Shown one piece after another: positions 35,934 through 49,355 of a DNA stretch of 60,000 nt. Numbering within the stretch: position 1 is the first letter of the stretch; each line of letters begins with the position of its first letter. The stretch spans positions 18,876,427-18,936,426 of the forward strand of contig OX442315.1 in assembly GCA_949358305.1 (NCBI GenBank). Direction: 5' to 3'. The notes under the pieces are model-generated. The model was not told where the DNA came from and searched no databases. It worked only from the letters and a program-made list of their open reading frames with translations. The DNA comes from Strigamia acuminata. Taxonomy: Eukaryota; Arthropoda; Chilopoda; Geophilomorpha; Linotaeniidae. Position numbers and translations under genes: made by a program.

Positions 35934-38900
35934 CTGAAATGAATAAAATTATCAATTAATACGAATGATTTGGTAGTTCCCATCTTTAATTCAGTTAATG
36001 AAAGGTCATTAATGATCTTTATTCGGTGGGGGGGGATTGATAAGGTGGCACGTTTGATCAGGCTGGCGCCTTGCAGTCGAGGCTGGCAGCACACTGGCAG
36101 CCCCGCCGGGGTCATAAGTGCAGTCTGCTAACCCAGTGCCGTCAGTCGGTTTGCCTTGGCCCAGAGCAAGGTCGCGCTTGCATGTTGTATTGGAAATAAA
36201 CAGCTGCCAAGAAAATCCACGTTAGGAAATGTGACAGCTGTTGGAAACATTTGCACCACTTGTTAATCTTATTTGCATATTCGATTTCTTAGTGCGGGCA
36301 AACTTGCAATGCTCTATCTGTCGCATTGAGTGGTGAAAGTTTTTATATTTGAACAAACCTCCTGGAAGTAATTGGAAAATGCTTCAAGCAGATAGCAAAT
36401 TGAATTTTTTTTCTTCATTGTCACTCAAAGGCCTTAACCTTGACCCTTGACTAAGCCTAGGAAGGAAGGTTGATGGAATAAGTTTTTTTTTTTTTTACTC
36501 CCTCTTTGTTTTTCTACAATAATTACACACACAAAAAAAATATATATATTTTTTATATGAAAGCTAATTTATTACAAGTTCTTCCTTGTCAAAATTAAAT
36601 ATTGAAATTTATAAGCAAAAAAACAATGGAGTTCTTTGTTAATTGCATTGTATCCCCTCCTCTTCTGTGTAATTGAGCAATTTATTGTCTTCCCCTCTTT
36701 CTGAAGTTGGTTTACCCTGTTTTAAATTACTTTTATGTCTCCTTTGCACGCTGTGTTATGTATATGTGTAATTTTTTTGTGTGTGGTTTTTGACCCGGAA
36801 GTTCTCACTATTGTTTGAAGATTCACTACTGCGCTGAAGTTCCATGAGTCCATTTTAACCTCAAGTTCCGTTCCCAACACTTGTTTGTTACCATTGGCCT
36901 CTGATCCGGTTTTTAAGAAAACTGGCTTGCTGTTTTGGAGATTTAAAAAAATGTGACGTCAGTTTCACCTGATCATTTGGAATCGGGTGACATTGCTTGT
37001 TTTATAGGACGAAGAATATATCTGCTTGAACGGTTTGCACGGTTAATGATCATTAGATTGACACCAGGAGTCAAAAGAACAGGATTCAGCTCAACGTTTG
37101 TCCATTGTTTATATTGTATTTCCCATTTTATGCGAATATATTTGAGGCACAGAATGACTAGCGTGATTTTGGCCAACACTAAAATGTTGAAACTCAAGGT
37201 CAACAAGCCGCAATAAAAACAAACACATTTTAATGAAAAACTAAGAGCCGGCTTATTGATTCGAAGATCAAATCTTTAATTAACGGATGTTCGTTTACCC
37301 ACCAGCAGAAAAAAAAATAGAAAAAGAATTCCTCGAGCCTTGACAAAGCGCCTTTACACGTGCAAGCAAAAAATGGATATAATTCGGCGCTGCTCAAGGG
37401 AGCGAACAGACTGCCGGTAAAACAGACACGAGGTCCCCCAAGTTCTCGCAATAAACGGCAAAAAACGGGAAGATGAAATAGGTTTAATCAACTTACCCGA
37501 GATGCGGCATCACCCTGGAGTGAACGGAGAGACGACGAGATGGAATGATTGCGTTTGACACAAATATTTTGGTCTAGTAAACCACCGAGTAATATTTTAT
37601 GAGGAAATATGTTGATCGAGTCTCCAGTTGTCAATGAAGAAGTGGGTTAGCAAGCCGCGCGAGCGAACGCGCGCGGAGAATAGCTCCGACCATTAGTTTG
37701 CTGGAACTCTGGCTTACTAGAAGCCTCGAGCGATTTCCTTAGGTAGATGTGGGTCGTTGAGCCGTTGCACTTCCGTGTTGGTCGACCGTGATAGCCCCTC
37801 CCGCTCTCCCTCCCTTGGTGCTGCCCTCGGAATGGGGGGGATTTGGGTTTTGGTGGGCGCCAACGTTTGTTTAGGGTGGAAGGTGGGTGTGTAAGCCGGA
37901 GATGGTGAAAAGGATGGAGTAAATTAAAGTGATTTGGGAGAAAAAAATGAAGTTATTAAAATTCTGCCGATCACTTGAACTAGACCTTGTTTCCTTCGAA
38001 TGACCTCATTTGCACCTCAAGTTGTTTTAATCTCGATTTGGTATGAATGATTGTTTTGTGTGTTTAATTTACGGCTCAATAAGTGGCCGAAACGCTCGAT
38101 AATTAGTGAAATCAGTCTGAAGGATCTCTGTGTCATCAATCCGAATTTTTAATTTTTAATTTTTTTGGGGGGGAATTTGATGTAAATGTGGTGTTAATGA
38201 GGTGTAAATGTGTTAATAAGGGATGGAAAAAATTATAATTTTTTGATAATGTGGAGTTTTTTTTCGGTTTTCATAATGTTAATCTTGTTTTAAGAGCTTA
38301 GAATTTTTTGTTTGTTATAAGTTTGTTATAATTGTTGAGATGTTGCTTTGTTAATGAATGTGTACGATTCACCTACTAAACGCTTTTTTATAACGTGGGA
38401 TTTATGTTTAAATAAATGTTAAAAGGTAAGGCCACTCCCATATACGTGATTCAGCACATTTAGTTGATGTTTTGATAGATTTAGATTGCATTGAATAAGT
38501 AATTAGAATTTTTTTTTTCTTTTTTAAATATTTTAATAATGAAACAGAAAATTAGTTTATGAAGTGACTTTCGAAAAGAAATAACAGATTGGATTGACGA
38601 TTTGATAATTAACAGAGTAATTTTTTTTTTACCTTTTACTATAATAATATAAAAAAAAAGTTTCAAAAATTACAATTTTTAGGTTTAACTTGTAGAAAAA
38701 TAGTTGTGATTGAAATTTTACTTTATACACTTCTCTAATTTAAGTTTATATTTTGATAAAAACGAAAAATTAAAATTGTCTACAACAATTTTTTTAAACT
38801 AATTTTAAAAATATTTTTTTTTTCACGTCAGTCTTATTTTTAAAAAAAAAAAATGTATCAGAGAAATATTTATAACGCGAGACTAAATATTCGTTGCAGA

Positions 38901-39426
38901 TTTACCTAATTGACTAGAACAAATCTGCACTTCACATTTTTCTTGCTTTATTCCTAATTCAGTTTAAATTGCCTAAATCCGGTTATTACCTTATTTCAAT
39001 TTTCTTTTTTTTTTTTTATTGCACTTGGCGCATTTATTTTACTTTTCTTTGACTTTCAACGTAGAAATAGACGTACTTTCCTTCGCTTTAGTCGTTGTAG
39101 TGAATTTTTTAAGACAACAGAACCATAACATTACATTTGAGAAAAACAGAAGCACTCAGGGAAGAAAAATGGATTTTTTTTTTAAAAAAAAAAGGAAAAA
39201 TAGGAAAAAAAAAGGAAACAAATAAGTCTCTTGTCTCTTTGAAAAAACATTTTTAGTGTGACAAAAAATGTTCACTGCGTATATTAAATATTGGATTTTC
39301 ATTTTCACACTGCTTCTTTTATCATACAACAACCGGGCACAAAAAACTAGTGCAAAGTTTCTATGTTCTGCCACCTTGAAGTGGCGTAAGGAATTCATTT
39401 GTGCAGGCACTAGAAAAGTTCTTGCG
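35934..39426. other. SP2 5' UTR intron/promoter and SP2-SP3 spacer
   Basis: A minus-strand donor (ATCTCGG|GTAAGTTG, exon end 37497) probably ends the SP2 non-coding first exon, which would extend into the GC-rich stretch at 37,500-37,900 that looks like its promoter. From 38,100 to 39,420 the sequence is very AT-rich, with no exon on either strand. It should include the SP3 3' UTR. Confidence 0.45.
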
Positions 39427-42400
39427 TTAGCTGTTCATATTGAGCGATATCCAATCCGACGTGAAGGACACCCGATGGTAAATACCCGGCTGGAAACGCT
39501 GGGCACACGAGTAACCAGCAGAAACGAGACCTACTAGAAACCAGATTCCATTTTTGTTGACCATCAACGGCCCACCGGAGTCTCCCTAGGAACAAAAAAT
39601 GAAATAAATCTATCAGCATTTCTCAAAAATCGAGTATTTACACAATAGTTACAAAAGGGAGGAATTATTGAGCAATTATTCATTTTTTCCTTTTTTTTCA
39701 AACTGAAAGGAAAATATTTCTTTTCGGACTTCATGCGGAAGTCAATTCTACCGAGTTTCATATTTCAAACTCGCTCGGTATGGGACACGTCACTTTATTT
39801 CATCGTTTCTTTTATTTTCAACTCTCAAAAGGACTATAGAGAAATATCGCTTCTATTTGTCAACTTTGCACAATTTTTATCTGCAAAAGGGAGCGCTTTA
39901 CAGGATAATTACAGCGAGCGGGACCACTTTACGTAATAGTTACTGCTGTTGCCACTTAGACAAAAATATATCCAGACAAATTCGAACAAAATTTCCAAAT
40001 AAACAAAACTGTGGGTAGAATGTGCAGATGGTTGCACTAAAGTGTTAAATGCTCAGCAGCAGTTGTGAAAGACGGCGTATAAAATGCACATTTCGTTGCT
40101 ATTATTTACCTGACACGAATCTTTGCCTCCGTTTTGGTATCCAGCACAGACCATCTCACCATGGATGGTCACTCTGATTCCTTTTTGTCGATGCCACGAT
40201 TCACACACGTGGTTTGGAATGATGGGCACGTCCACCACTTGAAGGGCACGAGGTCGGACACTTGAGCCTGTAAATTACAACAGAAAACATAACATTTGTT
40301 TCTCCACTTTGAAAGCTGAGTTGATCTCGTATTCAAACGGTTCAAACTATTTTTTTGCAAATCTAATATTAATAAATCATGAATGTCATGAATGTGACGT
40401 GATTGTACCTGCTTCGGTTGCGCCCCATCCGGCTACGTAGCCGACCATTCCTTCAAAATTCTCGTTTTTGAAAGGGATGCAGATCGGTGATATGTGAGGC
40501 TTGTACATAACAGGCCGATCGAGCCGGAGCACGGCGACGTCGAAACGGTCGGCTTCAGGCGTAAATTGGAAGTTAGGATGCACCCGAACGGTGGTTACGG
40601 CGAACGACTCGGCCTGCAAGGGTTCTATCTCGGTACTGAGGATGTAGTCGCCCAGAATTACTGTCACTTGACCTGGAGAAGCTCTGCAAGGAGGATGGAA
40701 GAGTCCCATGGGCGTGGGTACGGGTCGAGGACAATCAAGAACGAGTCTGGGCGGAGAGTAATGAGGAAAGGGAGAGGAGAGGAAGGATTGAAATGGAAAA
40801 AAGAGGAACACCGTGAATGTCATTTACCAGCGGTGCTGAGTCCAGATTTGCGATGAAATTAGTGCAATATTTGATTTATATTAAATGAATTTATGCACTA
40901 ATTTCATGCAATGTCTTTGATATGCTTTTCAATGTTTTATTTTTATATTTATTTTTATTTTTCGAGTTTATACGCCCAAGTATGGAATTTAGTAATTTTA
41001 AAAATATTGATTTTATGTTGCTTTAGATTGAGATTCAACATTTCATTTGACCAAATCTAAATGTCAAAAGCCAAATCCTGCTAGGGTTATGAATTGATCG
41101 TGCGCGCCACGCGCAAAGTAATTAAGTCTATTTTGTAAAATGAATACAAAAAGTTTTCATATCGCGGTTTTATCCGTTTGCCAACGTGGCACTTGGGTTA
41201 CTTGACTTAGAAATTTGTTTTTAAATTGGCATTTTATAATTTCTGCAGCCAAAAATAATGATTACTTAATTTGAAAAAAAATTTTTTTTTGATTGTTTTT
41301 GAACAAAATCTTTCCACTGTTTTTTCCTGAATTCTGAGACACAGTAAAAACTTTGAATTTCATTTTTAAATTCGAAAAGTTCTAATTCGTTTATTTGTTT
41401 GTGTCGACACCTATGAGTGAAGTTACAAACTAGTCTAGGTAGTGCATTTACTACTTGGTGGCACTGATGAAGCATACGTCATCATGTGTCATGCCGTTCT
41501 TGAATTTAATTAACCTTACCCCCATTTCACTGTACTATTATTAAAATTTTTAAAAAAGGAGTTTTTGACAGAAAGGTAATTTTGGAGGACGTATTAAAAG
41601 GTGGAATAATTGACTCACCTGGCGACACAATGGCCCGCAGTCACCACGTGCATTTGATTGACTAAAGAGCCGCCACAACGACTTGCACCTATTCTGATAA
41701 ATGCCTAAAAAAAAGAGTAAAACAAAATAGAATTATTGGAAAAGTAGAATTTTTACAAAGGTGTGTGGCAATTTATATCACACACCAAAGATTTTGTGGA
41801 TTTTACTATTGTGTTAGGAAAATGTCGTAAATAGAATATGTACATTGTTTATTGTTCTTTTTATGACCTTGTGTGTAAGTACACGACTTGTCATGTCATG
41901 TGGTTTGAGGGTCATTAGTGAAACAATAGATATTGCAAGGATTTGAAAATATTTGTTTGTATTAATGGTTAAAAATGGAAATGTTTCCCAAGTTTAAATA
42001 TTTTAAAGTTATTTTACCGGGTAGCCCAAATAAAATAACCCGACAATACAGTACACAGTTTGCGACAGTTTTCCTTATAAAAACCCCTGGTACAGTTATA
42101 AGCATAGTAGAAAAGTCATAACTCTAACGGAGCTAACACTATAACTGAAAATAGCGTAGCCAATCCGGCAGTTTTCCACTATTTACGTCACTAAAAAAAA
42201 TTTGAGATGTCCGACGACCTTCTTCGATGCCATTTTAATATCTTCGCTTTGATTGCACGAAGGTTTATATTATTGTTTTCTCTTTCATTTGGTTTTAATT
42301 TACAATAATAAAGTAGTTTATTAGGACCCGAGCTTTCGTTCTCGACATATTTTCGGTTTTAATCATTCAAAATGGCTGTTGAAAATGGGAAGGAATTTTT

Positions 42401-44090
42401 TATTCTTGTGTGGTCTTATTCTTTAACAAATCGATTAGTATTTTTTAATTTATTCGAAATGGGTATTTTGATTTTTTCTTTCTTTCAATTTGTTGGTTTT
42501 AAGTGTTTACTTATCTTCATTTCATTTAGGTTTTGTTTACATTGCATCAAGAATTGTATGTTGATTATTATTATTAGTATACGGTAACCTCGTTTTCATT
42601 ATGTGTGACGTAATCCTGATGTCATTCAGAACAACTATCATTGGTGGAGATGGAATTCAAACCTTAGATGACGTCACTTCGCTGATGTTTCAAGCAATGC
42701 AGTGAAACACGAGGGAAAATTACGGATATTGATGTAATTAGTATAGGTATCAAACTTTTGAGTAAACATTTGGCAACGACAGTTAAAAGTATACCATATT
42801 ATGTCATTTCACATTTTTCTTGTCTCAATGCCTTTAACCAAATGAAACTGTTAACTATATTACCATCCAAGGAAACTCTGCAAATCCAGCATCGTTGCCT
42901 CCTACTATTCTATCTTGAGCCATATCAGATCGGAACAAGGGTCGCCTTTGTCCGCATCCTTTAGTAAATAAATAAAATAATATTAGAGAATGGTTTTTTT
43001 TTTTTGCTGACAAATAATTTTTTTTTATTGCACAGAAAAAACGACGTGAAAAAGGTGCCCTATTTTCTGTATAGGTGCCAATTAACACCATTTAGGTTTT
43101 GCAAACGTGGGTTTTTGGGGTCCTGGGGATCTTGCAGAATCGGTTTTTAAGTCACTTTTTTTTCCCCGCGAGTTCTTTAACCTATCCACTTATAAGCGAG
43201 CAAACAGCCTGGTTTCTGCAAGATCTATAATAAACCCTCCTGAAATTAGGCCAAATTAACTCTTCTATTAAGCCTTTACTTCAGGTCTTTAACTTTTTGA
43301 TCCACCTGGTGTTAAAATTGAACTCGATTTGAATCAACGAAAGTGATTTTATCATGCAAGAATTACAAATCCATTGTCTTCCCAATAGTTATTATTCTTT
43401 TTCCTTAAGATCGAGGACACATGTGGGTTAGAATTACAATAAAACCACTTATTGTAATTCTCTTGCCCCAAAATCAAGAGTGATAGTTATTTGCGCTGTT
43501 AGATAAATATAACCTTACTTGGGTCATTAATTACTGGCCCAATTGGAGGAAGAAATCCTTGAGTCGGTCCTGCTGGAAAGTTGGGGCCCTGTTGGAAAGG
43601 AGGAACATTTCCAAAGCCTTGCGGACGGAATCCGGGAGGTATCGGAGCCACGGCAGAACTTATGGCATTGCTACTGTGCACGGGCGCTCCGTTGGCGTGT
43701 CCTCTGGGTGGACAACATCGGTAGAGAAAGTTGTTTCCGCACCCGTCTTGAGGTTCGCCTCCAGAGACAAGGCACATGAGAAAGAACTGACAACTGTGTT
43801 TCTTGCCGCCAACAAAACAATAATCGGGCACTCCGCCCATCATGGAATTGAACAGGCCGACAAATTTCCGCGTCCGATCTGAGATTGAAAAAGGGTATAA
43901 TTGAAGGAAGCGAATTAAATAATACTGTTATTAAACAATTTCCGTTGTTTGGGGCTATGATATTACCCAAAAATGAACCTCTTCTGTCTTGAATAGCAAC
44001 ATCGTCCTCTTGGAAAATTTGTTGACCGCTGATGGTGTGAATTACTCCAGAACATCCTAAACAGATGAGGAGGGTGTGGAAAGGGAACAT
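39427..44090 (-). CDS. SP3: secreted clip-like-domain trypsin-type serine protease
   Basis: The coding exons 43967-44090, 43519-43878, 42864-42958, 41619-41704, 40409-40683, 40110-40267 and 39427-39585 give 418 residues. The signal peptide is [15 protein letters not shown]. The clip-like domain runs Cys62 to Cys96-97 with the same cysteine spacing as SP1 and SP2. A Pro/Gly/Phe-rich linker ([20 protein letters not shown]) of about 50 residues follows. Activation is expected at Arg178|IVGG. The triad is His218 (TAGHC), Asp270 and Ser369, and KDSCQ gives trypsin specificity. In the pocket strand, SAGYSCA has Ser where Gly is usual just before the cysteine. The nearest relative in the window is SP2 (PGIYHRV tail). 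The 5' UTR acceptor next to 44096 may pair with a donor at 47805 or one near 45,030. Confidence 0.92.
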
Positions 44091-44096
44091 GGCACC

Positions 44097-47000
44097 CTGT
44101 ATAGGCACACCTAATCACGATTTAAAAGAGAGAGAAATATTATTTACTTTGAAATTTAGAAATATATTTTTCTATCAATTGGGGATAGCCTCAATATCTT
44201 TTTTTTCTTCTGCATTTCATTTAGGCGTGATAATTTTTATTTGTACCAGGAAATGGATATTTCATTGTCTCTTTTTATATATGTTAGTAGAGAAATGTTT
44301 TTTTTTTATATCTTGTTAATAGGACACTTTTGCTGGGTCATGTGAAAATGAAACGATGAAAAATATTCATATTTGGCAATTTTTTTTTGCTAATTATATA
44401 ATGGCGGGGAGGGGGGGGGGGAATTTGGTAATTTATGATAAATTGTTTGTGGGAATTACGGCCATGAAATGTTAATAAAAGTTATTCACTGCAGATGTAG
44501 GCCAAGAACTGTTGACTAAGTTCACTGCACTACAAAGCAGAAGTGTAATGTCACTTTTAAACTGTGACTAATTTAAAGCCGTGCAGTTGTTGAAGACTTT
44601 TTTTATTTTTATTTTTTCCAAAAGCATGATAACATTAAATGATAAAGAAAATTCTTTTAGTTTGAATTTTTTTGTACGTTTGAAATTCAAATGAATGTTC
44701 TTTCTAATTAAATGAATTAATTATATGTACGAAATGTCAAGTAGCGAAGCTTTGATTGAATTTATGGCGGAATATAAAACAAATTAAATGTGAGCACATT
44801 TAATTAATTAACATATCAAATTGCCATCTTAATCCTGGTTTACCGAAAATAAATTGGGTGGGAATAAAATTTTAATGTGATTAATCAATTATCATTAACA
44901 TAGATTCCATATTTTATTTCAATGGAGGATATTTTCAGGCCATTAAACGTGAGTTATGAAATTCGTATTTGCCACAACCAACCACTAAATCTAGAAGTAA
45001 ATTTTTATTTAAAAACAACTTTCTTACCTTTAGACGTTTTAATTTTAATCACGACATCCTGGTTTATAGCTGTTATTGCCTAAACCCTGCTGCTCCATTC
45101 TCCCGTGTTTGAGCAGTATGTTGCATCGGAGACAGCAGCTGATGTGTGGTTGTGCGAAGCGGGTCCTGCGGATGTTGACCCTAAAAGCAAAAGCCCACCG
45201 CAATCGGGTCAGTGGGGAAACGGAGTGAGTTCTGGCCGCGAGAGTAGATCACTGCCCGATCTAGTGATGGGAGTGAAAAAGGGGGGAAACTTTTCCTTAT
45301 TATAATATGCACACCCAAATTCTCAAATGACGTTTTTATCTTTACAAAAAAAAAAACATATGACACATTTATGTAAACGGATACTATGCAATCTGCAATG
45401 TAATTTCTAAACGGATTTACGATAACGTAAATGTTTTGGCGAGAAAAATTGTTGTGGTTTCAAATTATACGTAATTTTTTATAATTAATGTCAATGATCT
45501 TAATATGTAATTTGTATAAATTTAATTCCGGGACTTTTTTTTCATACAATTCTTAAGATGCAAAACGTTGTTAAATTAGCAATTGGACGGTGTTAAATAG
45601 AAAATTCCTCCGTTTGTTCTCGCCGTTTATTTCACAGGTAATTAAAAGGAAATTCTTCATCGCCCTAGATTTTTAATAGCGACAGTGATGCCAGAGCGGT
45701 CAATGGCTAGCAATATTTTGACCTTTTGATTAACTATGAAAGATCTTGCAGCAAATTGTTCACAGAAGGCGCCACTTCAGGAAAGTATGATAGGACAAAA
45801 CTCTGCCGTGTAGCCTAGATCGAGTTCGTTTAACCTGACACACACTCGGTGCAAAGCCTCGGGTGGGCAGTGGACATTTCACTAGGTTTTTTTTTTTACG
45901 CTCGCCTTCCCAGCAACGCCTATCAGGCGTGATTCTTTTCCCTCCCTCTCTTTTGATACGAAGAAAATATTAATAAATGGAAAGAAAAGAAAAATAATCA
46001 TTGCATAACTCTTTGCATTGTTCGACGCGATCGACACACTGGCATATATGTGGGAATGCGACTAAAGTTTGATAATATTGCATTTAAAAATGTGGAAATC
46101 GAAAAATATGAATAGTTTAGTTAAATTTATGGTTAGGAAAAAGCTCCGCTTTGGGTGGCTTCACTGTGATCGAAAGGAATGTTATCACTTTAATGGAAAG
46201 TTAATGAAGTTAGTGAAAGACGAAAATAAAGATAAAGGGGTCGCAGAACTTCCTCTTTGTTATTATGCAATTAAAATGTTTAAATGTAGGGATTATATTG
46301 AAGTTCTTTGAATTGTTTAGACCCACATTCGTATTGCAAAGTGAAATTTATGGCATGAAAAATTGCATAATTTTCTACGATACATGCCATCAATTAATGA
46401 TTGATAAGAATTGTGGGCAGAGTCGTGCTTCACTGGATAGATGGAGTAGACGTATTTCATTTTATTGTGCAAAAATATTTCTTTTATTCTGCATTTTTGG
46501 TTAATGTTAGGGTTTGAAAGGGGTTTTGCGGCGTATAACCTTGATTTAGCCAAAGATAGTTGAACAAAGGAAGTTTAAAATATAAATAAAAACTGACAAC
46601 TGGCTGTAATTTGGGTACACAATTCTATTTATTTTTCTGTTTGGAAGAGGAACGTTGAACCGAGTTTATAAGAAGCAACACGATCGCACATCAAGGGCAA
46701 GCAAGGGCGGGGCTCACGCGTGTATGAAAGATTAATGCTAAGTAATACGTTAATCTAAATTGTCGAATAAATTTTACGGAAAGTGGATATTTCTTACGGA
46801 ATTTAAATTTAGTGGGGGGGGGGGTGTGATGTGGTTGTGAGAAAAACTGGATTATTTTGAGTTTATAACTTGAGGAAATGTGCTAAACCACCATTGGTTA
46901 TTGGGTGTGTTTGACAGTTTTAATCACACTTAGCCGTAGATGGAAAAAAATAATTTTTTAAATTAGGTAATTTGGATATCACGTGATAAAATAATTATTT

Positions 47001-49355
47001 TTATTTTTTGGATTTTTAGTTTACATTTTTTCTTTTCTACTAGGGTAATAAGAATAAGGTCATCAACTCAAATTGACACATAATTGTTCATTTCAATTTA
47101 CAAAAAAATATATATTAATTTTTATATTTTATATGAGGATAAAATATTTATTAAAAGGCCATATTAATGGCAATTATTATAATATTCTTGGGTCATAATA
47201 ATTCGATATGGTGTTGAAAGGGTTAATGAACTGTTGAAGAAATATTTCCACAAAAACAATTAACCAAAACGAGGATTATTGATCTTTAAAAAATGTTTAG
47301 AAGAAAACTATTTTGCCCATCTAGTCCACAAGAATAAATTTAAATAAAATTTTTATTTTATTAATTTTTTTGCCAACCATATTTAATTCAAACAGGTTGA
47401 ATGTATGTTTGTGTGTTGTCTTCCTTCCCACTGTTTAATAGGATCAAGTTGAAGGTGGAGGGCCAATCTCTGAAGCATATCTCCTTCACCAGGAAATAAC
47501 TTTACTGATTGACATTGCTACCAATTAACTGCTCTTCTCCCTCCGTTTATGATTATTATCACCAAACACGAGTCTCGACCGGTGAATCCATGGTATAAGG
47601 AAGTTAAATTAATTTACAAATCAAGTTCAAAGGGATACGAATACATAAACCATGCTTTTTCAATTTTCCATTGAAATATTAACTCCTAACCACATTGCAG
47701 TTGCAAACATTCAAAAATTTAAATGTTCTGTCGTATATTTTCTTTTAAAATCCATAATAAACCAAGTTTTGTGCACTAAAAATAAATTATGGAACTCAAC
47801 TTACCGGGATTGATGTCCGTTATCGATACGACAAGTACACCTGCCAATGGATAGTATCCAAAATGGGAGCTAGAAACTGCCGTTGCAACAACTGACCTCT
47901 ATTTCTTGAAAATGATGCAGTGTTGACCTCGTTTCGTACAGAGGAATCCAGTGTTGGAATCACTCATCAACTCGTGGCTGATTTGTGGAAGCGGTTTTAA
48001 AGAGACGAGTATAAAAAAAAATGTAGTTGGGCGACGAGAAATGCACCGACTGAGCAAGTGGGTAATGAGTGGAAGTAGGTTCTTATTCCTATCGAGGAAG
48101 TGCGAGAGGAAGAAGAGTGTGACTGATGAGTTGACCGAGGACACACGAGCTCGTAAAGATGGGTCAAGCGTTGTTTTTGAGTCGCTTGCCAATGCCACGT
48201 CGAATAGAAAGTAAAATCGCCTAGTGGATTGTATAGTCTGGTTCTTGGCCTCCTTTTCACGAGTCTCCCCTTCTTTTCTTCACCTAATAACCCCTAACCC
48301 GAGGGGTAGTGAAAGAATCTGAAAGTGTTCTTAGAAAATCCCACGTCTTGGGGATTTTTATGTTCTTATTCTTATTCTTAGTCTTGCACAATGGTATTGT
48401 ATCGCGTTGTCTGGCTGGAGAAAAATTGAAAGAAGAATAAATTTTAATTGTTTTGTGTTTAGTAAAAGTTCAGCGTCCCCTTTTCCAGGGTACTTTTTCT
48501 TTTTTCACAAGTCGCTATTAGGTTGGAAAGGATGACGACAATAATAACGATGCGCTCATTGTTTACATCCTTCCTGTTGGCGAAGGTGAAGGAACTGTTA
48601 TGGCTTAGCAGGACCAGTGTCCTACATTTGTTTACGATAGAGTGGAGAAATGAGATCATGAGCCAAGGCCTTCACAAAGAAATGTCAAGGCCCATACGGC
48701 ATGCTTAACGATTGAATGGCGAATTTCAATGGATTTAGATTTGGATTTTAAATCGAATTAAACGACAGGCCGAAAGTATTGTGTGTTGAATAATAATCTA
48801 ATTAATATTTATGAACTCTGTGCAGTTAATTTTCTTTACGTGACGTCGAAATATTAATCGAATAAAACTGGTTTTCGTATGAGGTGATTTGGACGAGACA
48901 ATTTTCTCGCTTGTCGAAACGCGATGCAAATGTGGTCACTGACATTTATTTGTCGTTGGCTGCAGGGGATAATAGAACAACGTTCCCAATTTTAGTTTTA
49001 TTTTTTTTTTTTTAAATTAAAGCAGAAAGTTGGTGATTAATTGGTTGAGAAGAAATTGTTATCTCCACGTACGAATAAAATTTATTTTTTATTTTAGATG
49101 TTGAACATTTTTCTTTTACACAATCATGGATATATAAAAATGAAAATAGCGTATTGTTTTGTTTGTCATTGAAAAATGAAACGGCTGAAATCAGTTTATG
49201 ACGACAATTCATTTGTTTAAAAGGTAAATCAAACAATTACGGTGCAATTTAGGACAGGAAAAAGAAATTTTCTATTATTTTATTCTTGCTACTCTGTAGC
49301 AAACAAAAGAATTTACCGTCATTTAATATTTACATGATATTGTTTATTATACATG
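44097..49355. other. SP3 5' UTR intron/promoter and SP3-SP4 spacer
   Basis: Minus-strand donors with exon ends at about 45,028 (TCTAAAG|GTAAGAAAG) and 47,805 (ATCCCG|GTAAGTTGAG) are candidate ends of SP3 non-coding exons. The GC-richer stretch at 47,800-48,300 looks like a promoter region; open frames on both strands there overlap and are probably chance. Short poly-G runs occur at 44406-44421 and about 46814-46824. No supportable coding exon was seen. The end nearest 49355 holds the SP4 3' UTR. Confidence 0.45.

Noticed and set aside
44406-44421. Poly-G run considered as a G-quadruplex
   Set aside because: A single uninterrupted G tract in intergenic DNA, without the spaced G-runs of a typical quadruplex and with no link to a gene feature.
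47899-48260. Overlapping open frames on both strands upstream of SP3
   Set aside because: They coincide with the likely SP3 promoter or first non-coding exon; neither frame has recognisable motifs.
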